From Marasmius tenuissimus (Eukaryota; Basidiomycota; Agaricomycetes; Agaricales; Marasmiaceae), in the NCBI GenBank assembly GCA_029532415.1, contig JAQOTA010000023.1, positions 496,001 to 560,000 of the forward strand: 64,000 bases of DNA, given 5' to 3'. The notes under the pieces are model-generated. The model ran no database searches. It had not been told where the DNA came from and worked only from the letters and a program-made list of their open reading frames with translations. Numbering within the stretch: position 1 is the first letter of the stretch; each line of letters starts with the position of its first letter. A program made the translations under genes and the position numbers. Below, piece after piece: positions 28,436-40,101 of the stretch.

Positions 28436-31400
28436 CTACTCTGATGCCTGAGGCCTGTGAGGCCTCTCGCCAAGAGGGTGGAACCTTGAGATATAGTCTT
28501 TGGCAGAGATGTCTTCGGGCATCTCATCGTCCTTCAAATTCAGCATCTGCATCTCCTGAAGCATTGCCTTGTCCTTCAAGTAGCCGGTGAAGTCGAGTCC
28601 ATCCTCGTGCTTAAAGCCATATTTGAGTATTTGACAGGCCTCCATCAACTGAGGAGACATTCGGTTGCGGAGGTCGGTCTTGGTGAGCTTCGCTGATGAG
28701 AATAAGCGTTCACAAGGCAAGGAGGAGCCGCAGGCAGGTAATACGTCGTAGACAACTTGAACAACCCGTGGCCACTGTCTGCCATTACCCTGAATGCGGA
28801 GATGAGGACAGCACAACACGCAGAGAGCACTACACACCTGCCAGAAGGACAAGATATCGGGATAAGTGTCAAGCGCCCCGTCCACATCCGCCAGATACGA
28901 GAGTGCTTCCTGCCGAGCAGTGGGAGCCGACGAGCGTCGAGTGCCCCTCTTTGCAGTCTCATCAATCCATCCATTCCCCATACCTTCGTCTTCTTCTTCT
29001 TCATCCTCTTCTTCATCATCTTCGTCTTCTTCTTCTTCGTCTTCGGTCGGCCTGTTGGTGTTAGATTCGTTTGCCTGCGAGGGAAGGGCCTTTTTCTGGA
29101 AGCAACTCATGAAGACCAAGCAATTATTTGTAAAAGATCGAGCATACCGCAACTGCCTGAACAAATAACTCGGTGGCTCGTTCCACCGCTCCTTCGCCGC
29201 GTGATTGCTCATGCCACTTGAGCTTGATCTTGGGGTTGATGACTGTGGAAGGTTCGTTGTCAAGCCTCTGGACCGATTCGAAAGAAATGTAATGACCCAC
29301 TCATAGCTAGAGAGTAAACAGCAACCTCCTTGGCGATCTCCTGATAGTCCCGGAGTTTATCGATCCCGGCTTGAATTATTCCCGTATCCCGAAGATGTTC
29401 CAATTCCTCGTCGAGCTCTTGCCAGTCCAAGATCACTGCCTCAAACGAGGGGAGAACCCTGCTGAGAGTCGGAGTGAGTTCACTACTCAGCTTTTGCTGA
29501 AATTTGTGGGGTATCTGGGGGTATAATGAGCACTGGAGAATGGATAAATGGACATCACGGACCTCAAGGATTAGTATAAGATCATCAATGACGGCCCAAT
29601 CTGCTTCGTGTAATTCCTGGATGCTGTGTTTCCGCGTGAAATCGTCAACCACCTGTATTATGAGGCAAAGATCAGAGGTTTAACTGAGTGGAGGCCAGTG
29701 GAATCACGTACATCCTTCAGGTATACAAGTCTCTTCAACATCAAGTAGGTGAACGACCAGCGGTTCTTAACATCCCAAAGAAGCTGTAGGGGCTTCGAAA
29801 GCTCCTTCAGGACCATGGCTGTGAAGTCCGCCAATCGCGTAGAAGAACTCCGAACCTCCAACAATATGATTATTTCGAAAATTTCTCAGGACTCGGGATG
29901 CAAGTACATACCTGACAAATCAACGTCCGACAGCGCGTAATGAGACCCTCTGTTGCTAACTCATCCAGCTCGTCGTCGTTCGCGTATATTTGGTTCAGCT
30001 GGAACCTATTTGCTGTCTCCACCACTGCATGGCACCCAAGGTTCATCACATGAGGGAAGCATCTACGAACAATGGTGAGCAATAGCCAACTACTGGCTGT
30101 GAACAGAGAGATCGGAGTCTGGGACTTACCGGATGTGATTTTCCTTTGCATTGAACCTGCGCCGGCCAACAATAGTTTCCAGATCCTTCAACATAACATT
30201 ATTATTGGAAGCATTGTCCAGGGTGATATAGCCGATCTGTGAAAGCGTCAGGAATGTCCGAAAGACGTAGAACTTAGAAGGGACGACATACGTTGTCTAT
30301 TACTTCAACTCGTTCAAGAATGTTCGCCGAGGCGTGGGCTAGGTGCGCGCCAGTGTGGCTAATGGGAAGCCCATAGAAACCGATGACCACCGCCCTCATT
30401 CTGAGGCCAGCGTCTGGGCTGTTGCTCTCGCGCTCGACCCAATGGGCCGTAACAGCGATGAAGGGAAAGATTGTTGTATCCGACCATCCATCAGTTGTGA
30501 ACGATACGGTCCCGAGTGCATTCTGGGGCGACAGTCAGCTTGAAATATACAAGTTATGAATAGACATACGGACCTTGAGATCATCCTTGATCTTGTGCAT
30601 ATATATAAGCCATGTTCCATGATATAGTCGTGAAGGGTTGTTTGGTGGACTATATCCTTGTTGTCCAGAGACTCGCGAAGGAGAAGTACGACCTTGCGAA
30701 AGAACTCTGAGTCGACAAGGCGTATAGGCTGAAGAATAGGACGTCAGACGACGCATTACAAGAGGACTGAACACAACTTACCAAGTCTTCCGCTACAATA
30801 AGCTCCATAATGTAGTCTAGGAGCAGCCTATTCAAGAAGTCCTCCCGCAGGGCCCCCGTCAGCAGTAGGTTGTTTGACTTGCGGTATTCCTCCGCTCTCT
30901 TGCCCTCCGGACCAATGATCTTCATCTTCATTCGGTTGCAAGCCTTGACCCAGGCTGGCAAGTGTTTTGCAAGGTGCTTTCGAACGGATCCTGTCGCTGT
31001 TGATACCCAATACGAGACAGGTGTGGATATCTTGCCCGCTTCTACTTGCTCCCTGAAAAAGTACTCAGTTATAAAGACTTTACTAGCCTAAGATAGAGCA
31101 CTTACAAACAAAATTTGCAGATATGTTTCTCTGCGTTCGCGGGATCTGGCGTGAAAAAGGTGTGGACATCTTTTGCCTTCCAAGAGTCTTCTTTGGCCAG
31201 TCGGGACCCAACAACTCGCTTCGGAGGGAGGTTTGGAAGCCGTGCCCCGCCGACACGACGAACAGGGGTACGAAGGGGAGCTTGCGATAGTCTGACTCTC
31301 GCACCTCCCGTGGTTCTTCTGCCCGCTGTAGTAGTGGTCCGAACTCGTCTGTCGGTGTCGTCGTCAGACATAGGGGAGAACTCCTCCTCTCTTGATCGGG

Positions 31401-31506
31401 TTGCAGTCGGCAGGTTCCGTCGTCCTTGAATGTTGTGAGAACGAGAACCCGAAGCGGAAGGACAAGGTGTTGCTTCCTGATCGTCCTGGTCTGGGAACTG
31501 CCCCAT
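28436..31506 (-). CDS. hAT-family transposase, spliced
   Basis: Cut-and-paste transposase on the minus strand, from ATG near 31506 (MGQFPDQDD) to TGA at 28436, with about ten short introns. In order it has a disordered Arg/Ser/Thr-rich N-terminus. A BED-like zinc-finger beginning follows (FFTPDPANAEKHICKFC, with W and H residues in the next exon). The catalytic DDE/RNase H-like region has the first Asp in TTDGWSD (about 30490) and the second in LDNASNN (about 30215). An acidic Glu/Asp run encoded by a CTT/CAT-rich tract lies near 28985-29045. The hAT dimerisation block has LPCERLFSSAK (about 28700), which holds the catalytic Glu, and NRMSPQLMEACQILKYG. I saw no obvious stop or frameshift within the exons, so it may be functional. 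Terminal inverted repeats and the 8-bp duplication were not found. Confidence 0.85.
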
Positions 31507-31518
31507 CGCCTCAAACTA

Positions 31519-33344
31519 TCTAATGTCTCTCACTAGCTCGTCCTCCGACTCGGTGTTGAACCCAACGCCTGAGGGAGTGTTAGTAATACTACGGTGTTTA
31601 TAATCAGGGGAAGCTTACCCGGAACAGTCCTTCTGCTGAGGGTTGTCCGACGAGGTTTCAGTGTGGAGAAGTTGTCAATCACCTGCAGTTGAGCTCTAGG
31701 TGCAGCTAGCCTTGAGGGTAAGTTCATGAAGCATTAAGTGAAAACAAAGTGAATGAACCCTTCTCCTTTCCTTTCTTCTCCTTTCCTTTTTTTCGTTGGG
31801 GAGTGTCGATACCGATGATTGTTGTGGGATACCGGGATTTTGCTGGAGAAGTCACTCGGGTCGATCTCCGGGTCGCTGTAAGCAACAAGTTCCTGAGTGC
31901 ATAGAAGTTATATATCATTGAGATTGAGACGGACTGTTTGCTTGATGTACCGGACTCTTGACACCATCAGCTCCAGGTGCAACGTCGTCCTCATTGTCGT
32001 CCTCACCATCGGCCTCACTATCATTCTCACCATCATTCTCACCGTCATCCCTACCATTGTGCACGCCATCGTCCTCCTCCTCATTGTCAAGATCACTACC
32101 GGTTTCACGTCAGCTATCAGCAGAGCTGTGGTCCCGACTTCGAGTTTGGGTTCGACCCCGTTCGGTGGAGTCATCCCGATGAGAGGCTCTTGACTGACTT
32201 AGACCGTGGTTGAAGCTGTGGGCATCATCACCCTCGTCTTCTTCATCACCAGGGGGGTTGAAGCCGTCCCGGAGTTCACGGTCACTTTCAGCCCAGTGAT
32301 ATTCATGAGAGGCGGTGCTCTCATAGGCAATTTCATCGGGATCGAAGACGCCTACCAGTAAGCATTGAGTACAAAGACGTACCGCAACAGAGAGAAACTC
32401 ACCAATACTCCGCGAACGATGAGAGGAGGCACAAGAAGGGGGTCGAGTAGTTGGCACTGAAACAGGATGAACATTTGACCAGGCATAAGGATTGGGAAGG
32501 TTAGGACGCACCTTGACCTCCTTGATGGGATATTTCGTGGTGTTCTTTTGGGCCACCAAGACAAAGAGAAGCAAGACTCTCGCCTAACAAGTGCTCAACA
32601 TGAAGGACATATCGAGATAGAGAGAGAGGCTTACTGATTTCTCGGGAAGGCTGGCGAGAGCTGGCACAGGAGGGCGGTCGAAAGCTGGCATGAGAGGGCT
32701 GTCGAGAGCCTGCACAAGAAGGGGGCCAACTAGTTGGAACTGCAACAAGATGAGCTAATGACGAGGGATGAGGATTCAGGACAATAAAACAGACCTTTCG
32801 AAGTTCTTGCAAAGGGGACGACTTCGGGAAGAGTTGAATCTGCCAGATAAGATGAGTACGAGTCCTGAAAAGTGTTAAACATTGATGGATCGAATCCGTC
32901 ACATACCTTCATCGAGTGCAGGGACCTGTGAACGATTAACTCCCCGAGGCTCAAAGTCTCGACCATCCCCTCGCTCGCTTTGAATGCGAGAAGGTTCTTC
33001 AGCGGCCGGCACGGTGTTAACGGGCTGACCAGGCTTTCTTGGACGAGGACGGGGTCGAGACGGACCTAACCCAACAAAGGTGAGTTGTTTCTATCGATTG
33101 AAAGTCATCTGTAGGAGAACAAACCCCCCACGGCTTGAGGAGGGTCATCTTCTATGTCTTCGGGATCTTCGGCGAGAGTCAGAGCTATACGCTTGAAAGG
33201 CATGGACAACCTACCAGAGATTTGTTGCTGCTGCCGCGTGAACCGACGCGCGGGACCAGATTGTGCTGGTTTGCTGACTTCTTTGGGTTTGGCTTTGGGT
33301 TTAGCTTTGGCCTTGCCCTTGTTCTGCTGACCCTTTGGGGGCAT
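31519..33344 (-). CDS. Charged low-complexity spliced gene directly upstream of the transposase
   Basis: Minus strand, probable ATG at 33342-33344 (MPPKGQQNKG). The N-terminus is Lys/Pro/Ala-rich (KAKPKAKPKE). A second exon has alternating Arg-Pro (RPRPRPRKPG). Later segments are Ser/Arg-rich and then very acidic (Asp/Glu/Gly/Asn, 31950-32110). The final two exons join with perfect consensus: donor GTAAGC, branch TACTAAC, acceptor CTCAG. They end GFNTESEDELVRDIR and TAG, nine bases before the transposase ATG and in the same frame. The middle exons are uncertain, and an in-frame TGA lies near 32115 unless spliced out. No known domain. Confidence 0.4.
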
Positions 33345-35933
33345 GCTCGGGGTGGAAAGGGCATCCTTGTGGAGGGCTGTTTGCTGTGAGCCAGAGTTTT
33401 AAGTCTTCCTGGACGCAAGCGGTTGAAGGATGCTACTTCGCATCTTGACTCTTCGGGTTGCAAGTTTCTTCGGGTTCCTGGAAACCAAGCCGGTTTGCCT
33501 TCTGTTTCGGGATGACCTATCCAAGGATATTCTTGTCACAGGTATAGTTTAACAACCTAAGCGACGGAGTGTCAGAATGAGCGAGGAGATAGAGGTAAAA
33601 TGGAACCAGTACGGAGAATTGAGATAACCACAACTTCGAAAGTGATCGATAGAAATATATAAGCGGTAGTTGCACGATAATCGACGCGCATGAGTGGCGG
33701 CTCTTCATTGCCACAAAGCAAAAAAACAGGGCCACCACGAGTCACCGTTGAGCGCGTCCCACCAGCTCCGGAAGGTGTTGAAGTTTGAACAGATTCTTAC
33801 CGAGTAACCGCGTACGGAGCATGCTTTTAGGGAGGTACTAGACGCCAAGTGTGATGATAATCTGTGGTATCCTATATCAAGGCTGAGTACCTAGGACAGG
33901 TTGATGTATCTTCAAAAACTGACCTGGTTTGGTCACTCAATTGTGACGCCTTCTGTTTGCAAAGTTTTGGTTCAGTGATTCGAAATTCCACCTTCATTCG
34001 GCGTATCGCTCACCAGGAATGATTGTCACAAAGTCTTCTCGAACGGAAATCCCCGTTTGATTGCTTCAACGCAATAACGCGCGTCGCGATCGATGCCACT
34101 AGGCTCGTGGCAAAAGCCTCAAGGGGACGTCTCCGCCAGTTATTCATTCATCACAACGCACTCAATCTGTTGATAACAAGAACCTCGAGGTCCAGTCCCG
34201 ACTCCCACGCGCCGCGACCAACAGGGTCCAACGGATAGTATGGCTTTTGTCGATTACTTGATCCCAATTCCCGCCAGCCAGCGATCGAAAGCGAGTGTGG
34301 ATTAACGCTTCAATAATTCGGGTGAATTGGTGTCCTACAGGCTACACCACTGTTCCTGTGAACGTAAATCCATCCGCCCTAACTCGAGTCCCGGCCTCAA
34401 TTCATCTACTCAGTCTCCAGTCTCCGATGAGTCTTCCTTTCACTTTTTCCCGCTATGTTCCCATGTTCCGTTGGTAATCTCGATTCTTGTATACCCTGTA
34501 AGGTATGAAGTCAGTAAAGGTTCCGTTGACATGTAAGTGCGCTGAACGGTGAACCTGTAGTTATCGTCCAATGTGAATCCATTGGGGTGCCAATGGGAGC
34601 CATGAACACGACCTTGAGAACTGCAGGGTACCATGAGATCAGAACGGGTTCTTTGAGGAGAAGCTTACTCTGGAAATTTACATTCATGAATCATGAGCAA
34701 CGGTGGATTTCCGATTGAATAGCTGTAGGACTCTATCGAATTCAACCCTAGTAAGACATCGTATCAGCAAATTTTTTGAGGCACCATGGCGGAAATGTAT
34801 GTAAAAATAGCCTCGAGTCATGTAGAAGGAGGGATCGGCAGCTAATCATCGATATTGACCGCAAGCGTTGTAGGAGCTCCCTGCTCTCAGGTCAACGGTC
34901 GTTGGGACTTGGCACGACGGCAATGTTGAACACATGCTTGTGTTCATTGTTTATCAAGGCGTCCTACGGTCTACCGTTCTTACAGCCTGTATTAATTCTC
35001 ACTCTTTCTCGCTGAATTCATTGCAATGGTATTTTACTATAATCTACTTCAAGATGCTCAAGAATTGAGCGACTCACCTGGATCGGGACGTGGTCGCCGC
35101 ACAGCTTCTAGGCTTTGCCTTCAACCACCATGTACAAACGTTGCGATAGCCCCGATCCAGGTAGGCTCCCCCTCTACAGAGTGCTTAGAATACAATTAGA
35201 TAGAATGTAAACCACTTTGGACGGTTGTGTGAATACAACAAGGGAAAACCGAAACAAAAGCGTAAGGTCATCGATTGACCGACGCAGCAAAGACTGGGGA
35301 ATCAGGCCAGCTGCCACAGTGAGCTTGATGCCACCCTCTGCACCGTGATGTGATGCTCTATTGGAGTTTGATAGTTTTCACTCTCAGTTCCTTACCGTTC
35401 GCTTAGAATATCCTCCATTCAGACCTGTGCTGATTTGTGTTGTCCCAACCAGGTCACTTCATTTCAAGATCCTTAGCCGTTACCTGATCATCCCGATCGA
35501 ACGAGAAAGCCATGACGGTGAGTTGCAGCGGTTATCTCCACTATTCCTGATCTATATGGCTCACTCGTTGCTCACAGTACTTCGGATGTAAACGAGATAT
35601 TATAAAGCTCATGATGGATAGGCTGGTGACCAGGGTGCCCATGTACCTCGACCTTTTACATGTACATGTCAATCGACTTGTCATCTTCTTGACAATTGTT
35701 CTATGCGTCTCATTTCAGTTCTTCTTTGTCTGGTATTCACACTTTTATCTCGGTAGATTGGATGCAACCTCTTGAAAAGGATCAATGCTCATGACGCGAT
35801 GGCAGACTCCGGATCCCAATAGCTCCAACACAGAAAGGCCTCACCCCTGAGAAGAAACCCCCATGAGTCGGCGAAGTTCAACAACTATTTAAGCAGTCGC
35901 AAAATGCTCTGCTTCCTCACCTTCACCCCCAAC
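33345..35933. other. Intergenic, no supported gene
   Basis: Scattered short frames on both strands without splice partners or motifs. A TATATAAGC sequence at 33655 and several TCCCGA words are present. Nothing else is recognisable over about 2.6 kb. Confidence 0.5.
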
Positions 35934-36703
35934 ATGTCCAGAAAGACCAGAGCTGGTACATATCATCCCGGTCGTAACTCGTAACCTTGTTGTTCTAAGT
36001 TCTAACTGATTCTCGTAGCTCGAAGTGCCCGCAAGCAACGACGACAAAAGGAGAAACAACGCAAAGATCGGCGAGGTATCAAGCTTCATTGCAATATATT
36101 TTCTGCTCTGACCCAACGTTTCGCAGCTGAAGTCAACACAGGTGTTCAAGCCTCCACTGGTGATTCTGACAGAGAGCTCAAGTCTGATGTTCTGATGGAA
36201 CTGGACGAGAGTGGTGAGCTTCGAGCCTTTGAGCCTTTTCTTTCCCGTTCCGTGACTGATGCATTGCTAAACTAGATCTTCCTCCACTCGTGGACATCAC
36301 CGAAGACGACTATCCCCGGGTTGTAACCCAAAGTTCCCCAGCACTCTGTCTCACCCGCAATATTGCTACTCGTTGGGAGCGTTCCTACTACGCACTGCGG
36401 TTCAACTCCTTTGAATCAGCCGATAAGTACCTCAGAAAGGATCCCGATAACCCTGGGATACTGTTGTGCGCAATGTGTTCGTAAGTCTGGTACCTCCTTG
36501 AGCATCAATGTTAGCTTAATCCCATGTTGACCTCATGTTTTACCTCTAGTAACTTCAAGGAAGCTGGATATCTTCCTTACAAGGAAGTTCCGACCTTCAC
36601 TCCTGCCGACTTAGCCAACTCGATCATCCAAAGACACATTCTCAGCCACTTCTTAGATGGTTGGGCCAGGCCTCCAGGCGTAGCAGAGTGGGCCCTTGAA
36701 TAA
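35934..36703 (+). CDS. Small five-exon orphan gene (174 residues)
   Basis: Exons 35934-35955, 36019-36075, 36127-36213, 36276-36480 and 36550-36703. Every donor is GT, every acceptor AG (CTCGTAG, CGCAG, ACTAG, CTCTAG), phases agree at all four junctions and the joined frame is open from ATG to TAA. The protein starts with a basic stretch (ARSARKQRRQKEKQRKDRR), then an acidic segment. A globular part follows with two Cys in CAMCS, Trp/Tyr residues (TRWERSYYALRF) and a C-terminal IIQRHILSHFLDGW helix. I do not recognise a family. The basic head could be a nuclear signal or bind nucleic acid. Confidence 0.7.
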
Positions 36704-36720
36704 GTTTACGCTCTATTTCT

Positions 36721-36860
36721 TGAATACTACACCATCCCAATTCCCAACTCCCGAGTACTACATCATCCCGAGTACTACATTATCCCGAATACTACACCAT
36801 CCCGAATACTACACCATCCCGAATACTACACCATCCCGAATACTACACCATCTCAAATAC
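36721..36860. repeat. 17-bp minisatellite CCCGAATACTACACCAT
   Basis: About eight consecutive units. The central four are nearly identical and the first ones vary (CCCGAGTACTACATCAT). It begins 18 bases after the stop codon of the orphan gene, so it would form part of its 3' untranslated region. Confidence 0.93.
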
Positions 36861-37168
36861 ATGTTTTTTCCCTAGCGCCAATTGATATCACGTGCCTCTT
36901 GCCCCCCAAGGTTCATGGGAATAGTTGAGCAAGCGTGAAGTGCCTGCACAGCTTTCCCGCCTGGCCTTCAACCACCACCACAGTTTACCGGTGAGTTGAT
37001 TTCCATGGTCCACCTATATAGTTAGTAGCGGTCGAAATTTCTATACGTAGTTATAGTTATACAGTATGAGAAATTCATTTGAGTGTTTTAAGAAATGAAA
37101 GAACGGCTTTGAACGAGTCACTGACTCATTGTATCACTTTGCAGGCTTCTGCACAGTGCAGAGATAAA

Positions 37169-40101
37169 ATGTCCAACGGTACAGCGGCTGCCGCATCGAC
37201 GAGTCGATCTAGGAGTGGAAGACCAGCAGTGGAAGCCATGCGTTTTCTAGACATAGAAGCAGAGGTCGATCGAGATGAAGAGGATGAGGATGAGGATGAA
37301 GGCATTGGTGAGTTCACGGAGTTGTTCGTATACATTATACACGTTAACCTGCACCTCTAGCTGATTTTATGGTCGATGAAGATGACGCCGCATATGGATC
37401 ACGCTTCTCACATCAAGCTCTCAATTCACAGTTGCGAAATCGCGGAGACGATGCACTCTCGGACAAAGCTGACGAAATCTACAATCGAATACTTACATCA
37501 AATCATGCAGATCGTGCAGACGCTCACGAACAGGACGACCCTACTCCCGTTCCTCTTCTATACCTTCTACGTTGCGCAGTGAGTAGACCGTTCCTCATCA
37601 ATATACCTAGGTTTTGATCATTGATGGCCCATTTAGCCCAAAAAAGAGCTAGAGGTAGTGTTCTACGCGATGGGATACTGCTGCAAGAACAGGGTTTTTG
37701 GGACGATACTTTCAATTCACTATCGAAAAAAGGGGATGGGTACCTGTTCCTCGAGACTCCTAATCCTCTTGAGGCCGCTCGGATATTGGGGAAATGTGCG
37801 TTTGTTTTGCACAGCGCAGACAGTCGGTATGGCAAGGTCGCGCTCCGGCATCTCGAAACTGTCCAGGAGACGATACTCTCCTTGTCTCTTTCCCCCGAAA
37901 CCATAGAGCGAGGGACTTGGGTTCATCTCTCCAACCCGAAGTTTGGTCTCCAAAAGCCCAGTCATGACCATAAACCACCGCCTAAAACACCCCGCTTGAA
38001 AATCACCCCGCAAAATGAACTACCCACGTCTGAAGCTACACGGCTGGACAAACTTCCTACCTCCGACCCCCATGACTATACGCCTCCACATCCCAAGAAA
38101 CCGCATCGCTCTCTCTATCACAATGACCTCGCATTGGTTCTTGACATTCCATTCACGCCACAACAGACACCCACTGTGCTTGTTGTTCCACGTTACGACG
38201 CAAGGATGAAGAAGATCGGGATCAAGTTGCCTCTCAGGCTCGACGAAGGGACACCCCTTCTTTTGACCCAAGAGACAGTTCCGGACTTTGATACTCTGGG
38301 CTTGGTTGACTTAAATGTCGCATCAGGCTTGCTCGTTCGGTCTGTGGAAAGACGGAATATGATCCCGATATCGGGACCACCTTCATCACACGAGCTGATC
38401 TTGTTCGCGACAAGTGATCACCCCTTGGTCGCTGAGAAGTTTCCCGCTGTTCGACAGTGGTCCTTTCATGAAGGAGAATCTGTCTCTCCTTGGGTCGGGA
38501 AATGGGAGGGGTGAATTACCACACTTACAAATTGTGGTGTAGAGGCGGTGAGGACTCGCCATGTCAATCATGGGAACAAAAAGACGAAGACAGAGGAGGT
38601 GCGGTTCCTTGGTTGGAGTATCAACAAGGTTTGGAGGGTCGGACAGTACGTACGACACTATACTGGAGCAGAAGGCTTCGTACTTGCATGCGAAAATAAC
38701 GAGGTCTTCTTCTGGAAGGGAGGAGAGGAGATGGTAAGTTCTCCTTTTTGTTCGTTGGCATCTCCTCAATCCTGACTCTGCCCCCACGTTTAGGGTGCTA
38801 CCCCTTACATCGCACACCAGAACTCGCTGCGAGAGGTACAGAAGACCAGAGGTGTCAACCATATCTTGGAGAGGCGTAGGGACAATGTGTTGGCGGAGGT
38901 AGAGAAGCTCGCTGGAGTGTCTCGAGCCGATATCTTCAGAACAGCGTCCTTGGTAGAGGACCCCAACGCACTAGATCCTCAGCTTATGACTGCCAAACAG
39001 ATTGACAGAGGCTTGAATATTGTTAGAACGGGCAGTAATCCTTGGAAGTTTTGGGACATTTTGGTATGGAAGGGACAACACCATGGCTTCCACCACGTTA
39101 TGGACGTCATCCCATCCAAGAAAACAAAGAGTCGGTTGATGATACAAGTTCGGACTAACACTGTCAACGCAGTGGGGTTGCTCATCAACATTGATTACGA
39201 TCATGTTGTTGATTTGCAGTGAGTCAGAGTAGCTTCGGGTTACCCGCTAGTATTAATAGTCCTTCACTCCAGGCTTTTACTTCCTCTTCATATCCTACAA
39301 CAGCCATCCCTCGCGCTCCAGCCTCCCGCTGATTATCAGCATCCCAGGATCGCTGGCCTCTCCAAGCAGCGGTCACAATTACATCTCAGGAACGCCGCGG
39401 CAACACCATCCCAAGCGACGACACCAACCCCAGCAGTAACGCCGCCTCTTGACCCTTCTCTTGCAGATCCCGCGGCTCCAGAAGCAGACGCTTGGAATCC
39501 CAATGCAGCCCCAGTCTCCAATGATACAACAGATGTTTCATCCCCGCCGGTGCTTGCTCCCTCCTCACTTGTGGATGAACGATGGAAGTCAACCCATACC
39601 AGTCACCATGAATTCTATGAGCTGGAACGGAGCATTGCCGACAAGGTCCTCTTTCAGGTCAAACTTGACGGCAGAATGCCTGCCTTCAAAGACTGGAAGT
39701 ACATGTATAGTCATATCTCCAACACCTGGTTCTCGATATACTTCCTGCAAGATTTCACCACGCGTGTCTTGGCCATGGATTGGCAGAGAATCAAAGGAAG
39801 ACTGCCCAGAGAGATGGTCATCTACCCCCAGCGACCCACGCAAAAAACCAATCTTCCGCTGATGGTGACGCGAGGGGAGTTCAAGGATTCTGTAGTCACG
39901 AAGGTAGCTGGTGTGGGGACTGACCTCCATGTTCTCCCTCTTGTGGCATCCACGGGCGACGTCGATACCAATGCGTCGACCTTCAAGGTCTCTTGCAGTG
40001 ATTGCTGCATTATCTGACTGCAGAAGCATGCGCACGACAAGTGGAAGCTGTTCAAGGTATCTGAATGGCAGAATGCAAGGGCTGGTAATCCCACTCCGTG
40101 A
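37169..40101 (+). pseudogene. SPT5-like transcription elongation factor homologue, frameshifted
   Basis: Plus strand, ATG 37169. Exons 37169-37307, 37361-37578 and from 37637, with consensus GT..AG ends and matching phase. It starts with RFLDIEAEVDRDEEDEDEDE, the Spt5-type acidic head. An NGN-like region follows (LYLLRCAPKKELEVVFYAM, then GYLFLETPNPLEAARIL), and then KOW-like segments: GTWVHL, LYHNDLALVLDI, TVLVVPRYD, VGQYVRHYTGAEGFVLACENNEVFFWK. After these come a charged helix-rich part and a Pro/Ala-rich linker. Spt5 travels with RNA polymerase II. The NGN half lies in two frames: the change falls in AAAAAAGGGG at 37726-37735, one base off, so this copy is probably broken unless the base is a sequencing error. 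The end is either TGA at 40017 or, if a 36-base intron after 39988 is used, TGA at about 40101. The copy is diverged and may be a non-essential paralogue. Confidence 0.6.

Noticed and set aside
28985..29050. CTT/CAT microsatellite as a separate repeat
   Set aside because: It encodes the Glu/Asp-rich run of the hAT transposase, so it is part of that exon.
34000..35600. Short open frames of 60-80 residues between 34 and 35.6 kb
   Set aside because: No splice partners, no motifs and no codon pattern distinct from chance.
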